A stretch of 32,213 nt of DNA from Acidobacteriota bacterium (GCA_003231035.1 QIHU01000370.1:1-32213), one strand, 5' to 3'. Positions 24,729 to 32,213 are shown, numbered from the stretch's first letter. The notes: generated from the letters alone by a model not told the origin. Translations and numbers: made by a program.

Positions 24729-25766
24729 GTGAGCACCGCGACCACTATGGCGAGGGCCAAAGACGGGAGTTCCCCTCGGGGATCGCTCCATGGCGTGCGC
24801 TTCTCGGTGGTGGGACCGGGGAAAGTAGGATCGAGTTTGACTCACTGGTTGGTGGAGTGCGGCGCGACCCTGGTCGAGGTCGGCGCCCGGCATCCCGAAA
24901 GGGTGGAATCATGGGCCGAGAGCCTCTGTGCGCAAGCGCTGCCGATCGCCGAGCTTGGCCGATCCAGCCGCCGCGGCATCGGCGAAGCGGGCGAAGGCAC
25001 AGCGGGCGCGGAAGATCCGTCGCCAACTCGCCTGCCCGATCTCCTCCTGATTGCCGTTTCAGATCCCGCGATCGGCATCGTCGCAAACCAGCTCAGCCGC
25101 CGCCCGGTGGCGCGCATCGCCCTTCATACTTCTGGCAGTTTAGGGGCCGAGGTGCTGGCGCCGCTCGCCCCAGCGACGGCGATCGGTTCCTTGCATCCTC
25201 TCAAAGCCTTTCCCCGCGTGCTGCGCCGGGTCCGGGAAGCGGCCGGCACGCTCTTTGCCGTCGACGGCACGCCGCCAGCGATGGCCCTGTCCCGGCGGCT
25301 CGCCGCCGCTTGGGGAGCCACCACGGCCGAGGTACCCACGGCAGCCCGACCCCTCTACCACTTCGCCGCCACCCTCGCCGCGGGCGGGGTGGTCACCCTC
25401 CTTGCCACAGCCGACCGCATCGCACGGCAGCAGGGGCTAGACAAGGCCGTCACTCGCGGCTACATCGACCTGGCCATCGGCGCCCTGGAGGCCGCCCGGG
25501 AGGCGCCGACTCCCTCCGCCGCCATCACCGGCCCGCTGGCGCGCGACGATCTCGAAACCGTGGGCCGTCACTTGAGCCGGCTAGCGCAAGCGGATCGAGC
25601 GACGATCCCGCTATGCGGCCAGCTCGCCATGGAGACTCTGCGCCATCTCGGCCTCCCTTCGCGCGACTACCAAAAGGCAATTGCACGCCTCGGGCTAGGC
25701 AAAGATGATATGAATGTGAGTGTATGGGAGGAGCCCCTAGACCGTGGTGAGCGCAAGGGGCGGTAG
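24729..25766 (+). CDS. Rossmann-like and DUF2520 domain-containing protein
   Basis: Cytoplasmic protein of about 345 residues with an N-terminal nucleotide-binding fold, FSVVGPGKVGSS (25-36), as in NAD(P)-dependent reductases, and a C-terminal helical DUF2520 domain (from about 220, PLYHFAATLAAGGVVTLL). LLIAVSDPAIGIVANQL and ALHTSGSLGAEVLAPL are the typical second half of the Rossmann domain. The organisation resembles pyrroline-5-carboxylate reductase and similar beta-hydroxyacid dehydrogenases, but the substrate is unknown. There are two candidate starts: GTG at 24729, which sits 6 nt after a -10-like hexamer, and ATG at 24747. Neither has a Shine-Dalgarno sequence. The gene is divergent from hrcA and is followed by a 168-base gap with the mglA-like promoter. 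Confidence 0.85.
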   Translation: MSTATTMARAKDGSSPRGSLHGVRFSVVGPGKVGSSLTHWLVECGATLVEVGARHPERVESWAESLCAQALPIAELGRSSRRGIGEAGEGTAGAEDPSPTRLPDLLLIAVSDPAIGIVANQLSRRPVARIALHTSGSLGAEVLAPLAPATAIGSLHPLKAFPRVLRRVREAAGTLFAVDGTPPAMALSRRLAAAWGATTAEVPTAARPLYHFAATLAAGGVVTLLATADRIARQQGLDKAVTRGYIDLAIGALEAAREAPTPSAAITGPLARDDLETVGRHLSRLAQADRATIPLCGQLAMETLRHLGLPSRDYQKAIARLGLGKDDMNVSVWEEPLDRGERKGR

Positions 25767-25857
25767 GTAGAGGCGCGGAGATCGATTTCGCGGGCGGCCC
25801 AAACTGGCCGGCGGAGTCGAGTCAAACAGCGCAACTCGGGATTAAGATTACCTTTTC

Positions 25858-25887
25858 TTGACCCAAAGATAGACTCACTGCTATGAT
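25858..25887 (+). promoter_or_regulatory. Sigma-70 promoter of the MglA-like gene
   Basis: TTGACC (25858-25863), 18 bases, TATGAT (25882-25887), each one mismatch from consensus, in a short AT-rich patch. A second -10-like TACAAT is at 25904-25909 without a good -35. The leader would be about 40 nt and carries GGGGGCGG directly before the ATG at 25935. Confidence 0.72.
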
Positions 25888-25934
25888 TTTGAGTCGTTCG
25901 CGATACAATTAGTCGGGCATCCGCGGGGGCGGAA

Positions 25935-27146
25935 ATGGTCTTCTTCAACTACAGCACAATGCAGATGGCGGCCAAGGTCGTCTACTACGGCCCAGGTCTG
26001 GGTGGAAAGACCAGCAATCTGCACTGGATCTACGCCAATACGGAGAATGAGTCGCGCGGTGAGATGGTCTCACTGGAAACCGAGACCGATCGAACTCTGT
26101 TCTTCGATCTCTTGCCGATCGAAGTCGGCTCGATCGCTGGCTTCAAGACCCGGCTCCAGCTCTACACCGTCCCCGGCCAGGTTTTCTATAACACCACTCG
26201 TAAGTTAGTCCTCAAAGGGGTCGACGGTGTGGTCTTTGTCGCCGATTCCCAGCGCGCCATGGTGCAGGCCAACCTCGACTCGTTTCGAAACCTGGAAGGG
26301 AACCTCGAAGAGATGGGACTCTCGGTGAACACCATCCCGCTGGTCCTCCAGTACAACAAGCGGGACCTGGGCGACATCGCCTCAATCGAGGAACTCAACA
26401 AGACCCTCAACCGCAAGAATTGGCCCCACTTCGAAGCCACCGCGATCAACGGAGAAGGGGTTTTCGAGACCCTCAAGGGGGTCTCCAAACTCACCTTGAT
26501 GGCGTTGAAGAAACGGCTGTCACGGTCGAGCGACAGCATCTCACCAGCCGCGCCCACGGCGCCCCCGATCACCACCACGGCAACACCTGAGCAGGCCGCG
26601 GCAGCCGCGCAGACCGCCAAAATCAACGCGGCCGAGCGCGCCCGCCAAAAAAACGCGGACGTCCCCCCTCAGCCAGACCTAACCCCCAAGCTGACGCCGC
26701 CACCCAAAGCGGCATTGGCGCCAAAGCCAACCTTGGCCCCGAAGCCGGCACCGGCACTGGCACCAGAACCATCGCTAAAGCCAGCCGCGGCGAAGCCCAT
26801 CGCGCCAAAACCGGCCGCACCGAAACGGGCGCCCCTGCCGCGCCCTCAACGCAAGGAACTCGACGCCCTCGGCGAACTCGAGCGGTTGCGCCAAGAGACC
26901 ATCCGTCCCAGATCGAGGCTTCGGCCCACCAGCAATGGAAGCGGCCAGCTGTACCGCGACATTCAGCTTTCTCTCAAGGGCACCGACTTTCAACGGGCCC
27001 GCCGATTCTTCCTCAACCTTCAGATTCAAGACGACGACAACCAGATCGTCGAGTCGATCAAGGATTTCGAAGTCGAGATCGACAACACCGAGGACCTGAA
27101 GAAGGTCCAGCTCAAGCTCAACATTGCCCTCAATCGACTGCCGTAG
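25935..27146 (+). CDS. MglA-like small GTPase with C-terminal extension
   Basis: The first 195 residues are a complete MglA-family Ras-like GTPase, the polarity switch of gliding and twitching bacteria: MVFFNYSTMQMAAKVVYYGPGLGGKTSNL with P-loop Lys25 and Thr26, TVPGQ (78-82) and NKRD (141-144). Known MglA proteins end at about 195. Here the chain continues to 403. Residues 202-307 form an Ala/Pro/Lys-rich linker with repeated APKP and LAPKP units. Residues 337-403 are a compact unrecognised domain (QLYRDIQLSLKGTD, FFLNLQIQDDDN, LKKVQLKLNIALNRL) that looks strand-rich. In MglA the GTPase is switched by MglB, but no mglB gene is in the window. The gene has its own promoter and is followed by nrdR. 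I cannot name a function for the extension. Confidence 0.92.
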   Translation: MVFFNYSTMQMAAKVVYYGPGLGGKTSNLHWIYANTENESRGEMVSLETETDRTLFFDLLPIEVGSIAGFKTRLQLYTVPGQVFYNTTRKLVLKGVDGVVFVADSQRAMVQANLDSFRNLEGNLEEMGLSVNTIPLVLQYNKRDLGDIASIEELNKTLNRKNWPHFEATAINGEGVFETLKGVSKLTLMALKKRLSRSSDSISPAAPTAPPITTTATPEQAAAAAQTAKINAAERARQKNADVPPQPDLTPKLTPPPKAALAPKPTLAPKPAPALAPEPSLKPAAAKPIAPKPAAPKRAPLPRPQRKELDALGELERLRQETIRPRSRLRPTSNGSGQLYRDIQLSLKGTDFQRARRFFLNLQIQDDDNQIVESIKDFEVEIDNTEDLKKVQLKLNIALNRLP

Positions 27147-27248
27147 CGACTCGCCTCTCACTCGCCAGACCACTCCGCGAGCCGGTATCACCTGTAGGAC
27201 CCACGGGAACCGGCCCCGTCCAAGCGATGGCTTGAGGGCTACGAAGCG

Positions 27249-27276
27249 AATTCCAAAGCCATAATTCCAAAGCCAT
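27249..27276 (+). repeat. Perfect 14-base tandem repeat overlapping the nrdR start codon
   Basis: Two adjacent identical copies of AATTCCAAAGCCAT at 27249-27262 and 27263-27276. The AT at the end of the second copy, with the next G, makes the nrdR start codon; the first copy continues with A instead and gives no start. No Shine-Dalgarno sequence is present nearby. Confidence 0.9.
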
Positions 27277-27733
27277 GAAGTGCCCCTACTGCTCCTCCAA
27301 CAACGATCGCGTCGTCGACTCCCGCGAGAGCAAGGAGGGATTGACCATCCGTCGACGCCGCGAGTGTTTGTCTTGCCAACGGCGGTTCACCTCATACGAG
27401 CAGATCGAGGACATCCCGTACTTGGTAATCAAGAGCGACGGTACGCGCCAGGAGTTCAGCCGCAAGAAATTGCTCAGCGGCCTGCTCAAGGCTTGCGAGA
27501 AACGACCAGTGGGGGTCAAGCAGCTCGATGAGATCGTCGATACGGCGGAAGCTCTCCTTCATCAAGCCAAGGACCGAGAGATCCCCACTAGCGAGATCGG
27601 AGCCCTTCTGATGGAGAAGCTGCGCAGCCTCGACCCCATCGCCTTCGTTCGCTTCGCCTCCGTCTACCGCCAGTTCGAGGATGTTGGCGCCTTCATGGAA
27701 GAGGTTCGGGCACTGGTCGAGGAGAAGGGGTGA
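27275..27733 (+). CDS. nrdR: Transcriptional repressor NrdR
   Basis: ATP/dATP-sensing repressor of ribonucleotide reductase genes. The 152-residue protein is of normal length. It has the N-terminal zinc ribbon with CPYC (3-6) and CLSC (31-34), the RRRRECLSCQRRFTSYE stretch (26-42), and an ATP-cone domain (about 49-139) starting VIKSDGTRQEFSRKKL. No ribonucleotide reductase gene is in the window, so its targets lie elsewhere. The 128 bases upstream hold no gene, only the tandem repeat, so transcription may continue from the MglA-like gene. Lon follows after 36 bases. Confidence 0.97.
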   Translation: MKCPYCSSNNDRVVDSRESKEGLTIRRRRECLSCQRRFTSYEQIEDIPYLVIKSDGTRQEFSRKKLLSGLLKACEKRPVGVKQLDEIVDTAEALLHQAKDREIPTSEIGALLMEKLRSLDPIAFVRFASVYRQFEDVGAFMEEVRALVEEKG

Positions 27734-27769
27734 TTGGCGTGACTTCGACTGGACCCCGCTGAGCCCAGC

Positions 27770-30160
27770 ATGGCAAGGAAAAGCAAGAAACCAGACCTAG
27801 AGTCACCGGATCTAGTCACCGATATCCCGGATGTGCTCCCGGTGCTACCGCTCAAAGATGCGGTGCTCTTCCCCTACATCATCCTGCCCTTGTCGGTCCG
27901 GCGGGACAAGAGCATGGTGGCGATCGATCGGGCCTTGGCCACCCATCGGTTGCTGCTCTTGGTGTCGCAGCGCGACCCCACGGTTGACGATCCCGACGCA
28001 GACGGGCTCTACTCGGTCGGCACCGCGGCGGCCATCATGCGCATGCTCAAGCTGCCCGACGGCCGCACCCGTATCTTGGTGCAAGGGCTGGCCCGTGCTC
28101 GGCTCGAACACCTAGGCCAGACGGAGCCCTTCCTGCAAGGCAAGATCCAACTTATCGAAGAGGCCAGGATCGACGACAAGAGCGCCATGAACGCGCAAGC
28201 CTTGACCCGCAATCTCAAAGAGAACCTCGATCATGTGGTCAACTTGGGCCGGGGTATCTCCCCCGAGGTGATGGTGATCGCCTCCAATTTGGACGACCCC
28301 GGCCGTCTGGCTGACCTCGCCGCCAGCAATCTCGAGATCAAAGTCGACGAGGGCCAGCAGGTGCTGGAGATCTCAGATCCGATCGAGCGGCTGGAGAAGG
28401 TCAATAAGTTGCTCAACCGTGAGGTGCAGGTTCTCACCATGCAGCAGGAGATCTCTTCACAGGCGCGCGGCGAGATGGACCGCTCGCAACGTGAGTACTA
28501 CCTGCGTCAGCAGCTCCAGGCGATCCGAGACGAACTCGGAGAAGGCGATGAGCTGGCCAGCGACATCGAGGGCTACCGCCGGGCGGTCAAAGACAAGGAG
28601 CTCTCCACAATCGCGCTGGAGGAGATGGAGCGCCAGATTCGCCGACTGGAACGCAGCCATCCCGAGAGTGCCGAGACCTCGGTCCTGCGCACCTATCTCG
28701 ACTGGCTGACCGACCTACCTTGGAACACCTACAGCGCCGACAACCTCGATCTCGATCATGCCCGCCGGATTCTGGACGAAGATCACTTCGAGTTGGAGAA
28801 GATCAAAGAACGGATCATCGAGTACCTCGCGGTGCGGCGGTTGAAGAAGGATAGCCGAGGTCCGATCCTCTGTTTCGTCGGCCCTCCCGGGGTCGGCAAA
28901 ACGTCGCTCGGCCGTTCGATCGCTCGCGCCCTGGGACGCCAGTTCGTCCACCTTTCCTTGGGTGGAGTCCGCGACGAGGCAGAGATCCGCGGCCATCGTC
29001 GAACCTATGTCGGAGCACTTCCCGGCCGCATCCTACAAAGTCTTCGTCAAGCCGGAACTAGCAACCCGGTCTTCATGTTGGACGAGATCGACAAGATCGG
29101 CGCCGATTACCGCAGCGACCCCTCCTCGGCACTGCTCGAAGTCCTCGACCCAGAACACAATTCCTCCTTCTCGGATCATTTCTTGGGACTTCCCTACGAC
29201 CTCTCGCAGGTACTGTTCATCGCCACCGCCAACCTGCTCGACCCCATCCAACCGGCCTTCCTCGACCGCTTGGAGGTCCTTCGTCTCACCGGCTATACCG
29301 AGGACGAAAAGCAACAGATCGCCAAGCGTCATCTCATCCCGAAACAAACCGAGGCCCACGGCATCGACGGCAAGAACGTTGCCTTCACCCGCCCCGGAAT
29401 CTCCTGTTTGATCTCCTCCTACACCAAGGAAGCGGGCCTGCGAAACCTCGAACGCGAGATCGCGGCCGTCTGCCGCAAGGTGGCGGTACGGGTTGCGCGA
29501 GGGGAAGATCGCCAGTTGCGGGTGACTCCGAAACAGATCGAACGGCTCTTGGGTCCGGCGAAATTCCATCTCGAAGAGCTGTTGAGCCACGACCGAGTCG
29601 GCGTCGCCACCGGTCTTGCCTGGACCGCGGCCGGCGGCGACCTGTTGTTTATCGAAGCGGTGGCAACCCCGGGCAAAGGCGACTTGGTCCTCACCGGGCA
29701 ACTCGGCGAAGTGATGCGCGAGTCGGCCCAAGCAGCGCTGAGCTTCGCGCGAGTCTACGCCGCCCGGCAAGCTGCGGCTGAAGATAGCAACGGCGCGGAC
29801 TCCGAGTTCTTCTCCAAGCACAATATTCACGTCCACGTCCCCGCCGGATCGATCCCCAAGGATGGACCATCGGCAGGTATCACCATGGCGACCGCGATCA
29901 TCTCGGTCTTCACCGGCCGACCGGTGAACCGGCGACTGGCGATGACTGGAGAGATCACCCTGCGCGGCGACATCCTGCCGATCGGCGGCCTCAAAGAGAA
30001 GATCATGGCTGCCCGACTGGCCGGCGTGGAGACACTCTTGTTGCCCAAACTCAACCAACGCGACTTGGTCGAAGTTCCGGAACCGATCAAGAAAGGGCTC
30101 ACCTTCAAATTCGCCGAACACCTCGGTGAGGTTCTCGAACACGCCTTGCTTGCCAAGTGA
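27770..30160 (+). CDS. lon: ATP-dependent protease Lon
   Basis: Cytoplasmic AAA+ serine protease that degrades misfolded and regulatory proteins. The 796-residue protein has an N-terminal substrate-recognition domain (about 20-215, DVLPVLPLKDAVLFPYIILPLSV), a helical region, the AAA+ module with Walker A GPPGVGKTS (371-379) and FMLDEIDKIG, and the protease domain. The catalytic dyad is intact: Ser701 in KDGPSAG and Lys744 in GGLKEK. It starts with MARKSKKPDL, without a clear ribosome binding site. It is probably cotranscribed with nrdR upstream and thiL, which begins 15 bases after its stop. Confidence 0.97.
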   Translation: MARKSKKPDLESPDLVTDIPDVLPVLPLKDAVLFPYIILPLSVRRDKSMVAIDRALATHRLLLLVSQRDPTVDDPDADGLYSVGTAAAIMRMLKLPDGRTRILVQGLARARLEHLGQTEPFLQGKIQLIEEARIDDKSAMNAQALTRNLKENLDHVVNLGRGISPEVMVIASNLDDPGRLADLAASNLEIKVDEGQQVLEISDPIERLEKVNKLLNREVQVLTMQQEISSQARGEMDRSQREYYLRQQLQAIRDELGEGDELASDIEGYRRAVKDKELSTIALEEMERQIRRLERSHPESAETSVLRTYLDWLTDLPWNTYSADNLDLDHARRILDEDHFELEKIKERIIEYLAVRRLKKDSRGPILCFVGPPGVGKTSLGRSIARALGRQFVHLSLGGVRDEAEIRGHRRTYVGALPGRILQSLRQAGTSNPVFMLDEIDKIGADYRSDPSSALLEVLDPEHNSSFSDHFLGLPYDLSQVLFIATANLLDPIQPAFLDRLEVLRLTGYTEDEKQQIAKRHLIPKQTEAHGIDGKNVAFTRPGISCLISSYTKEAGLRNLEREIAAVCRKVAVRVARGEDRQLRVTPKQIERLLGPAKFHLEELLSHDRVGVATGLAWTAAGGDLLFIEAVATPGKGDLVLTGQLGEVMRESAQAALSFARVYAARQAAAEDSNGADSEFFSKHNIHVHVPAGSIPKDGPSAGITMATAIISVFTGRPVNRRLAMTGEITLRGDILPIGGLKEKIMAARLAGVETLLLPKLNQRDLVEVPEPIKKGLTFKFAEHLGEVLEHALLAK

Positions 30161-30175
30161 CTCCGAAGAGGCCCG

Positions 30176-31279
30176 ATGAGCGGTAGCTTTGAAGATCGGC
30201 TCACCGGCTGGCTACGCCAGTTCGCCGCCGGAGCCGGCGGAGAGGCGATCGGCGACGACGCCGCCTTTCTTCCCGCCGGTGGACCCTGGGCATGGACCAC
30301 CGATACGCAGATCGAAGGGGTTCATTTCCAGCCTGGCCTTTCACCCCAGCTCCTGGCCCGACGCCTCCTGGCGGTCAATCTCTCGGACCTGGCGGCAGTG
30401 GGCGCCATACCGCGCTATGCGTTGCTCGCCCTGGCCGCTCCCCGGGGCTTTGACCACCGCGCCTTTTTCCGTGCCTTTGTCGCCGCTTGCAAGGCTCACG
30501 ACCTGCACCTGGTTGGCGGCGATCTGGCGACCAGTCCGACCTGGACCGCCGCCCTCACTCTCGTCGGCGAGCCCGCGGCAAAGCGCTGGGTCGAGCGTCG
30601 CGGAGCACGGCCCGGAGACCGCCTCTGGGTGGGGGGCACCCTCGGAGAGTCCGCCCTCGGGTGTCACCTCCTCGCCCTCGGGGCGCGTCCCAAGGGCCGG
30701 GCGATCGAGCTGCCCGCTTCCCTCCTCTCAAGATCCCCGCCTTCCCCGCGTTTGCTCAAGGCGGCGCGGCGAGCGGTACGTCGCCATCTGGCCCCGCGGC
30801 CCCAACTATCCCTAGGTAGCTGGCTAGCCAAACGAACGCGTAGCGCCGCGATCGACCTCTCGGATGGTCTTTCCTTGGACCTCCACCGCCTCTGCAGGGC
30901 TAGCCAGGTTGGCGCGGTTCTCGACCACCGCACCTTGCCAACCGCCGCCGATTTCAAGCCGTTGTGTCAGCGACTCGGCCTTAACTCCCTAGACCTGATG
31001 CTCGCGGGAGGCGAGGACTACGTGCTCCTCTTCACCCTGCCACCACGGGTGCGCCCGCCCCGAGAGTTCTTCCCCGCGGCCAGATCGATCGGGGTCCTTT
31101 CTGAACAACGGCCACTCCGTTTGGCCATCGACGGCAAGCTGCACCCCATCGAAGAACGCGGCTGGGATCACCTTGGGTATGAGGATCGGCCCGCCACGCA
31201 AAGAAAAAGCCCACCCCGCGAAAAAAGGGTGGGCTCTGACCCATCGATCGTCTCTAAAGCTACACCAGCGGCTTCTTGA
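30176..31279 (+). CDS. thiL: Thiamine-monophosphate kinase with read-through C-terminal tail
   Basis: Phosphorylates thiamine monophosphate to thiamine diphosphate. The 367-residue protein has the family metal and nucleotide motifs: IGDDAAFL (25-32), TTDTQIEGVHF, VNLSDLAAVGA, GGDLATS and IDLSDGLSLDL, and AGGEDYVLLFT towards the end. The normal end of the family, GWDHLG, is at 329-334. After that, 33 residues of basic, low-complexity sequence continue through a terminator hairpin (31208-31235) to a stop at 31279, overlapping the 3' end of the convergent gene by 20 bases. The tail is therefore probably not functional. No other thiamine gene is in the window. The start, after lon, follows GAAGAGG at 5-6 nt. 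Confidence 0.93.
   Translation: MSGSFEDRLTGWLRQFAAGAGGEAIGDDAAFLPAGGPWAWTTDTQIEGVHFQPGLSPQLLARRLLAVNLSDLAAVGAIPRYALLALAAPRGFDHRAFFRAFVAACKAHDLHLVGGDLATSPTWTAALTLVGEPAAKRWVERRGARPGDRLWVGGTLGESALGCHLLALGARPKGRAIELPASLLSRSPPSPRLLKAARRAVRRHLAPRPQLSLGSWLAKRTRSAAIDLSDGLSLDLHRLCRASQVGAVLDHRTLPTAADFKPLCQRLGLNSLDLMLAGGEDYVLLFTLPPRVRPPREFFPAARSIGVLSEQRPLRLAIDGKLHPIEERGWDHLGYEDRPATQRKSPPREKRVGSDPSIVSKATPAAS
31201..31235 (-). terminator. Intrinsic terminator of the tandem-HTH gene
   Basis: A 9-bp perfect stem (AGCCCACCC at 31208-31216 with GGGTGGGCT at 31227-31235) encloses a 10-base loop. On the minus strand the stem is followed by TTTTCTT, a U-rich tract, so it terminates transcripts of the 31260-31958 gene. 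On the plus strand no U-tract follows, so thiL is not efficiently terminated by it. Confidence 0.82.
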
Positions 31280-31958
31280 GTTTCTTGATCAAACGGTCGA
31301 ACTTCTTCTGCAGCTGGTTGTAGGTCTTCTCCAGTTCCCGAATCCGCTTTTCGGCTTCACGGGGAAGTTCCAGCAACGTCGCCACGGAAGCCGCCGCGAC
31401 GGCCCTGACCGCTCCGGTGGCACCAGCGGCCTTGCGACCCCGGTGCGCCTTCTTCGGCGCTCCCCGTTTGCTCTTGCTTCGAATCTCGGTAAACACCGCG
31501 ACCGCTTCCGGCTTGAATCGAAGATTGCGCCCCTTACCCTTGTGCGGCAAGCGGTTCAGGAAGTTCTTCTTGTAGCGCAGGAGAGTCGGGTAGGAAATCC
31601 CGGTGGCCTCCTGGACCTGGGTCAAGGTCAAGAGCTTCTCCCCCGTCTCGAGCACGGCTGTGCTCGTCTTCTTGGGCGGCAGCGAAGGCTTCGCGGCGGT
31701 CGTTCCCGCGCTCGCGCTCTTGCGCGGACGGCCGCGCTTGCTGATGTTTTCCTTCTTGATCTCTTTGAAGACCGCCAAGGACTTGACGTAGTAGCGCTGC
31801 TTACGCCCTTCGCCTTCAGATGGAATTCGATCTTGGTACAATTTCTTGTAACGTTGCAGGGTCGGCATCGAGATCTTCGTCCGCTTCGAAACCTCCGACA
31901 GGGTCAAGAGCTTTCGTCCTGAGCGGGTGGTTTTCTTCGCACGCGCCTTGGTCGCCAT
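31260..31958 (-). CDS. Tandem MerR-like HTH protein with AT-hook-like motifs and coiled coil
   Basis: Predicted DNA-binding protein of 232 residues that I do not recognise as a named family. It contains two copies of the same unit: a helix-turn-helix of MerR/excisionase type (LLTLSEVSKRTKIS at 17-30, LLTLTQVQEATGIS at 109-122, each followed by PTLxRYKK and a wing-like segment), then an AT-hook-like motif (KRGRPRK at 74-80, KRGAPKK at 164-170). The two units are clearly homologous. A Lys/Ala-rich linker separates them. The end (about 200-230) is a charged heptad-like helix, probably a coiled coil for dimerisation. The N-terminus is strongly basic. The ATG at 31958 follows AAGGAG at 6-7 nt, an unusually good ribosome binding site for this region. 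It could be a regulator or a nucleoid-associated protein. Confidence 0.82.
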   Translation of the reverse strand: MATKARAKKTTRSGRKLLTLSEVSKRTKISMPTLQRYKKLYQDRIPSEGEGRKQRYYVKSLAVFKEIKKENISKRGRPRKSASAGTTAAKPSLPPKKTSTAVLETGEKLLTLTQVQEATGISYPTLLRYKKNFLNRLPHKGKGRNLRFKPEAVAVFTEIRSKSKRGAPKKAHRGRKAAGATGAVRAVAAASVATLLELPREAEKRIRELEKTYNQLQKKFDRLIKKLKKPLV

Positions 31959-31981
31959 GGGAACTCTCCTTTTCATTTTGA

Positions 31982-32010
31982 AAAATAGGCTGGGATAGTC
32001 AGTCTGGAAA
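31982..32010 (-). promoter_or_regulatory. Possible promoter of the tandem-HTH gene
   Basis: On the minus strand TTTCCA (32010-32005), 17 bases, TATTTT (31987-31982), each matching consensus at four or five positions, in an AT-richer stretch. The start would be about 24 nt upstream of the ATG, leaving room for the AAGGAG site. This is a moderate prediction. Confidence 0.4.
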
Positions 32011-32129
32011 GACCAGGCCCGAAACACTGAATGAAGGCCGGATACGAGACTGAGTAAGATTGTCTCTCAAGGAAACTGATTATCGAAAAGAAAGTCAACC
32101 TTCCGAGTCGACGCATCCAAAAATCTTAG

Positions 32130-32213
32130 TTAGGTCCGCAGCTTCAACTGTTTAACAAGATAGGACAGAGCCTGGCGAGTGAGCCCAAGGCGGCGCGCGG
32201 CCGCGGCCTGGTT
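32130..32213 (-). CDS. C-terminus of a Fis-type HTH regulator (partial)
   Basis: The minus strand from the window edge encodes 27 residues and a TAA stop at 32132-32130. The sequence NQAAAARRLGLTRQALSYLV, followed by KQLKLRT, is the classic Fis-type helix-turn-helix (HTH_8) found at the end of sigma-54 activators and of some response regulators. The rest lies outside the window, so the domain organisation is unknown. The 171 bases between its stop and the tandem-HTH start hold the possible promoter of that gene and no terminator that I could see. Confidence 0.82.
   Translation of the reverse strand, partial: NQAAAARRLGLTRQALSYLVKQLKLRT

Noticed and set aside
29033..30142. 369-codon minus-strand frame opposite lon
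   Set aside because: Antisense to the AAA+ and protease domains of Lon; no motifs.

Overview
The window is a gene-dense, GC-rich bacterial chromosome segment with mostly short intergenic gaps, many 4-base ATGA overlaps and almost entirely housekeeping content. I lean towards Acidobacteriota or a neighbouring deltaproteobacterial-type lineage. The reasons are a chaperone cluster in the order hrcA-grpE-dnaK-dnaJ-prmA-rsmE, a PilT-type ATPase next to recX with alaS nearby, an MglA-family GTPase, and many genes without a Shine-Dalgarno sequence. No 16S gene or other decisive marker is present, so this is inference. I saw no rRNA, tRNA, CRISPR array, insertion sequence or prophage.

Layout. 121-3916 (+): pyruvate kinase, a rhomboid protease and a membrane-anchored metallophosphoesterase, joined by overlapping stop/start codons. 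4006-24609 (-): a run of 17 co-directed genes. In transcription order these are hrcA, grpE, dnaK, dnaJ, prmA, rsmE; then, behind a near-consensus promoter, ilvE, a pilT-like gene and recX; then an APC-family permease, a DUF2207 membrane protein, alaS, a lytic transglycosylase, pgsA, an RND/MMPL-type exporter and a MazF-type toxin-antitoxin pair. 24729-31279 (+): a Rossmann/DUF2520 protein, an MglA-like GTPase with an unusual C-terminal extension, nrdR, lon and thiL. 31260-31958 (-): a small DNA-binding protein with two copies of a MerR-like helix-turn-helix plus AT-hook-like unit, converging on thiL. 32130-32213 (-): the last 27 codons of a Fis-type helix-turn-helix protein, cut by the window edge.

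How the genes fit together. HrcA, GrpE, DnaK and DnaJ, with Lon on the other side of the divergent region, make up protein quality control. RsmE, PrmA and AlaS serve translation. PgsA, the RND exporter, the transglycosylase, the rhomboid protease and DUF2207 act at the envelope. The PilT-like ATPase and MglA-like GTPase point to type IV pilus motility and polarity.

Most unusual items: (1) a metallophosphoesterase whose catalytic domain is split by a roughly 235-residue insert that reads like a concanavalin/LamG-type beta-sandwich, and whose GNH[DE] motif reads GHSE; (2) an MglA-type GTPase fused through an Ala/Pro/Lys linker to a small unrecognised C-terminal domain; (3) the tandem HTH/AT-hook protein; (4) the PilT-like ATPase with a changed AIRNLIRE-equivalent motif; (5) several genes whose -10-like hexamer sits exactly 6 nt before the start codon, suggesting leaderless mRNAs. 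I did not find a clearly new multi-gene system; the novelty is in domain architectures.
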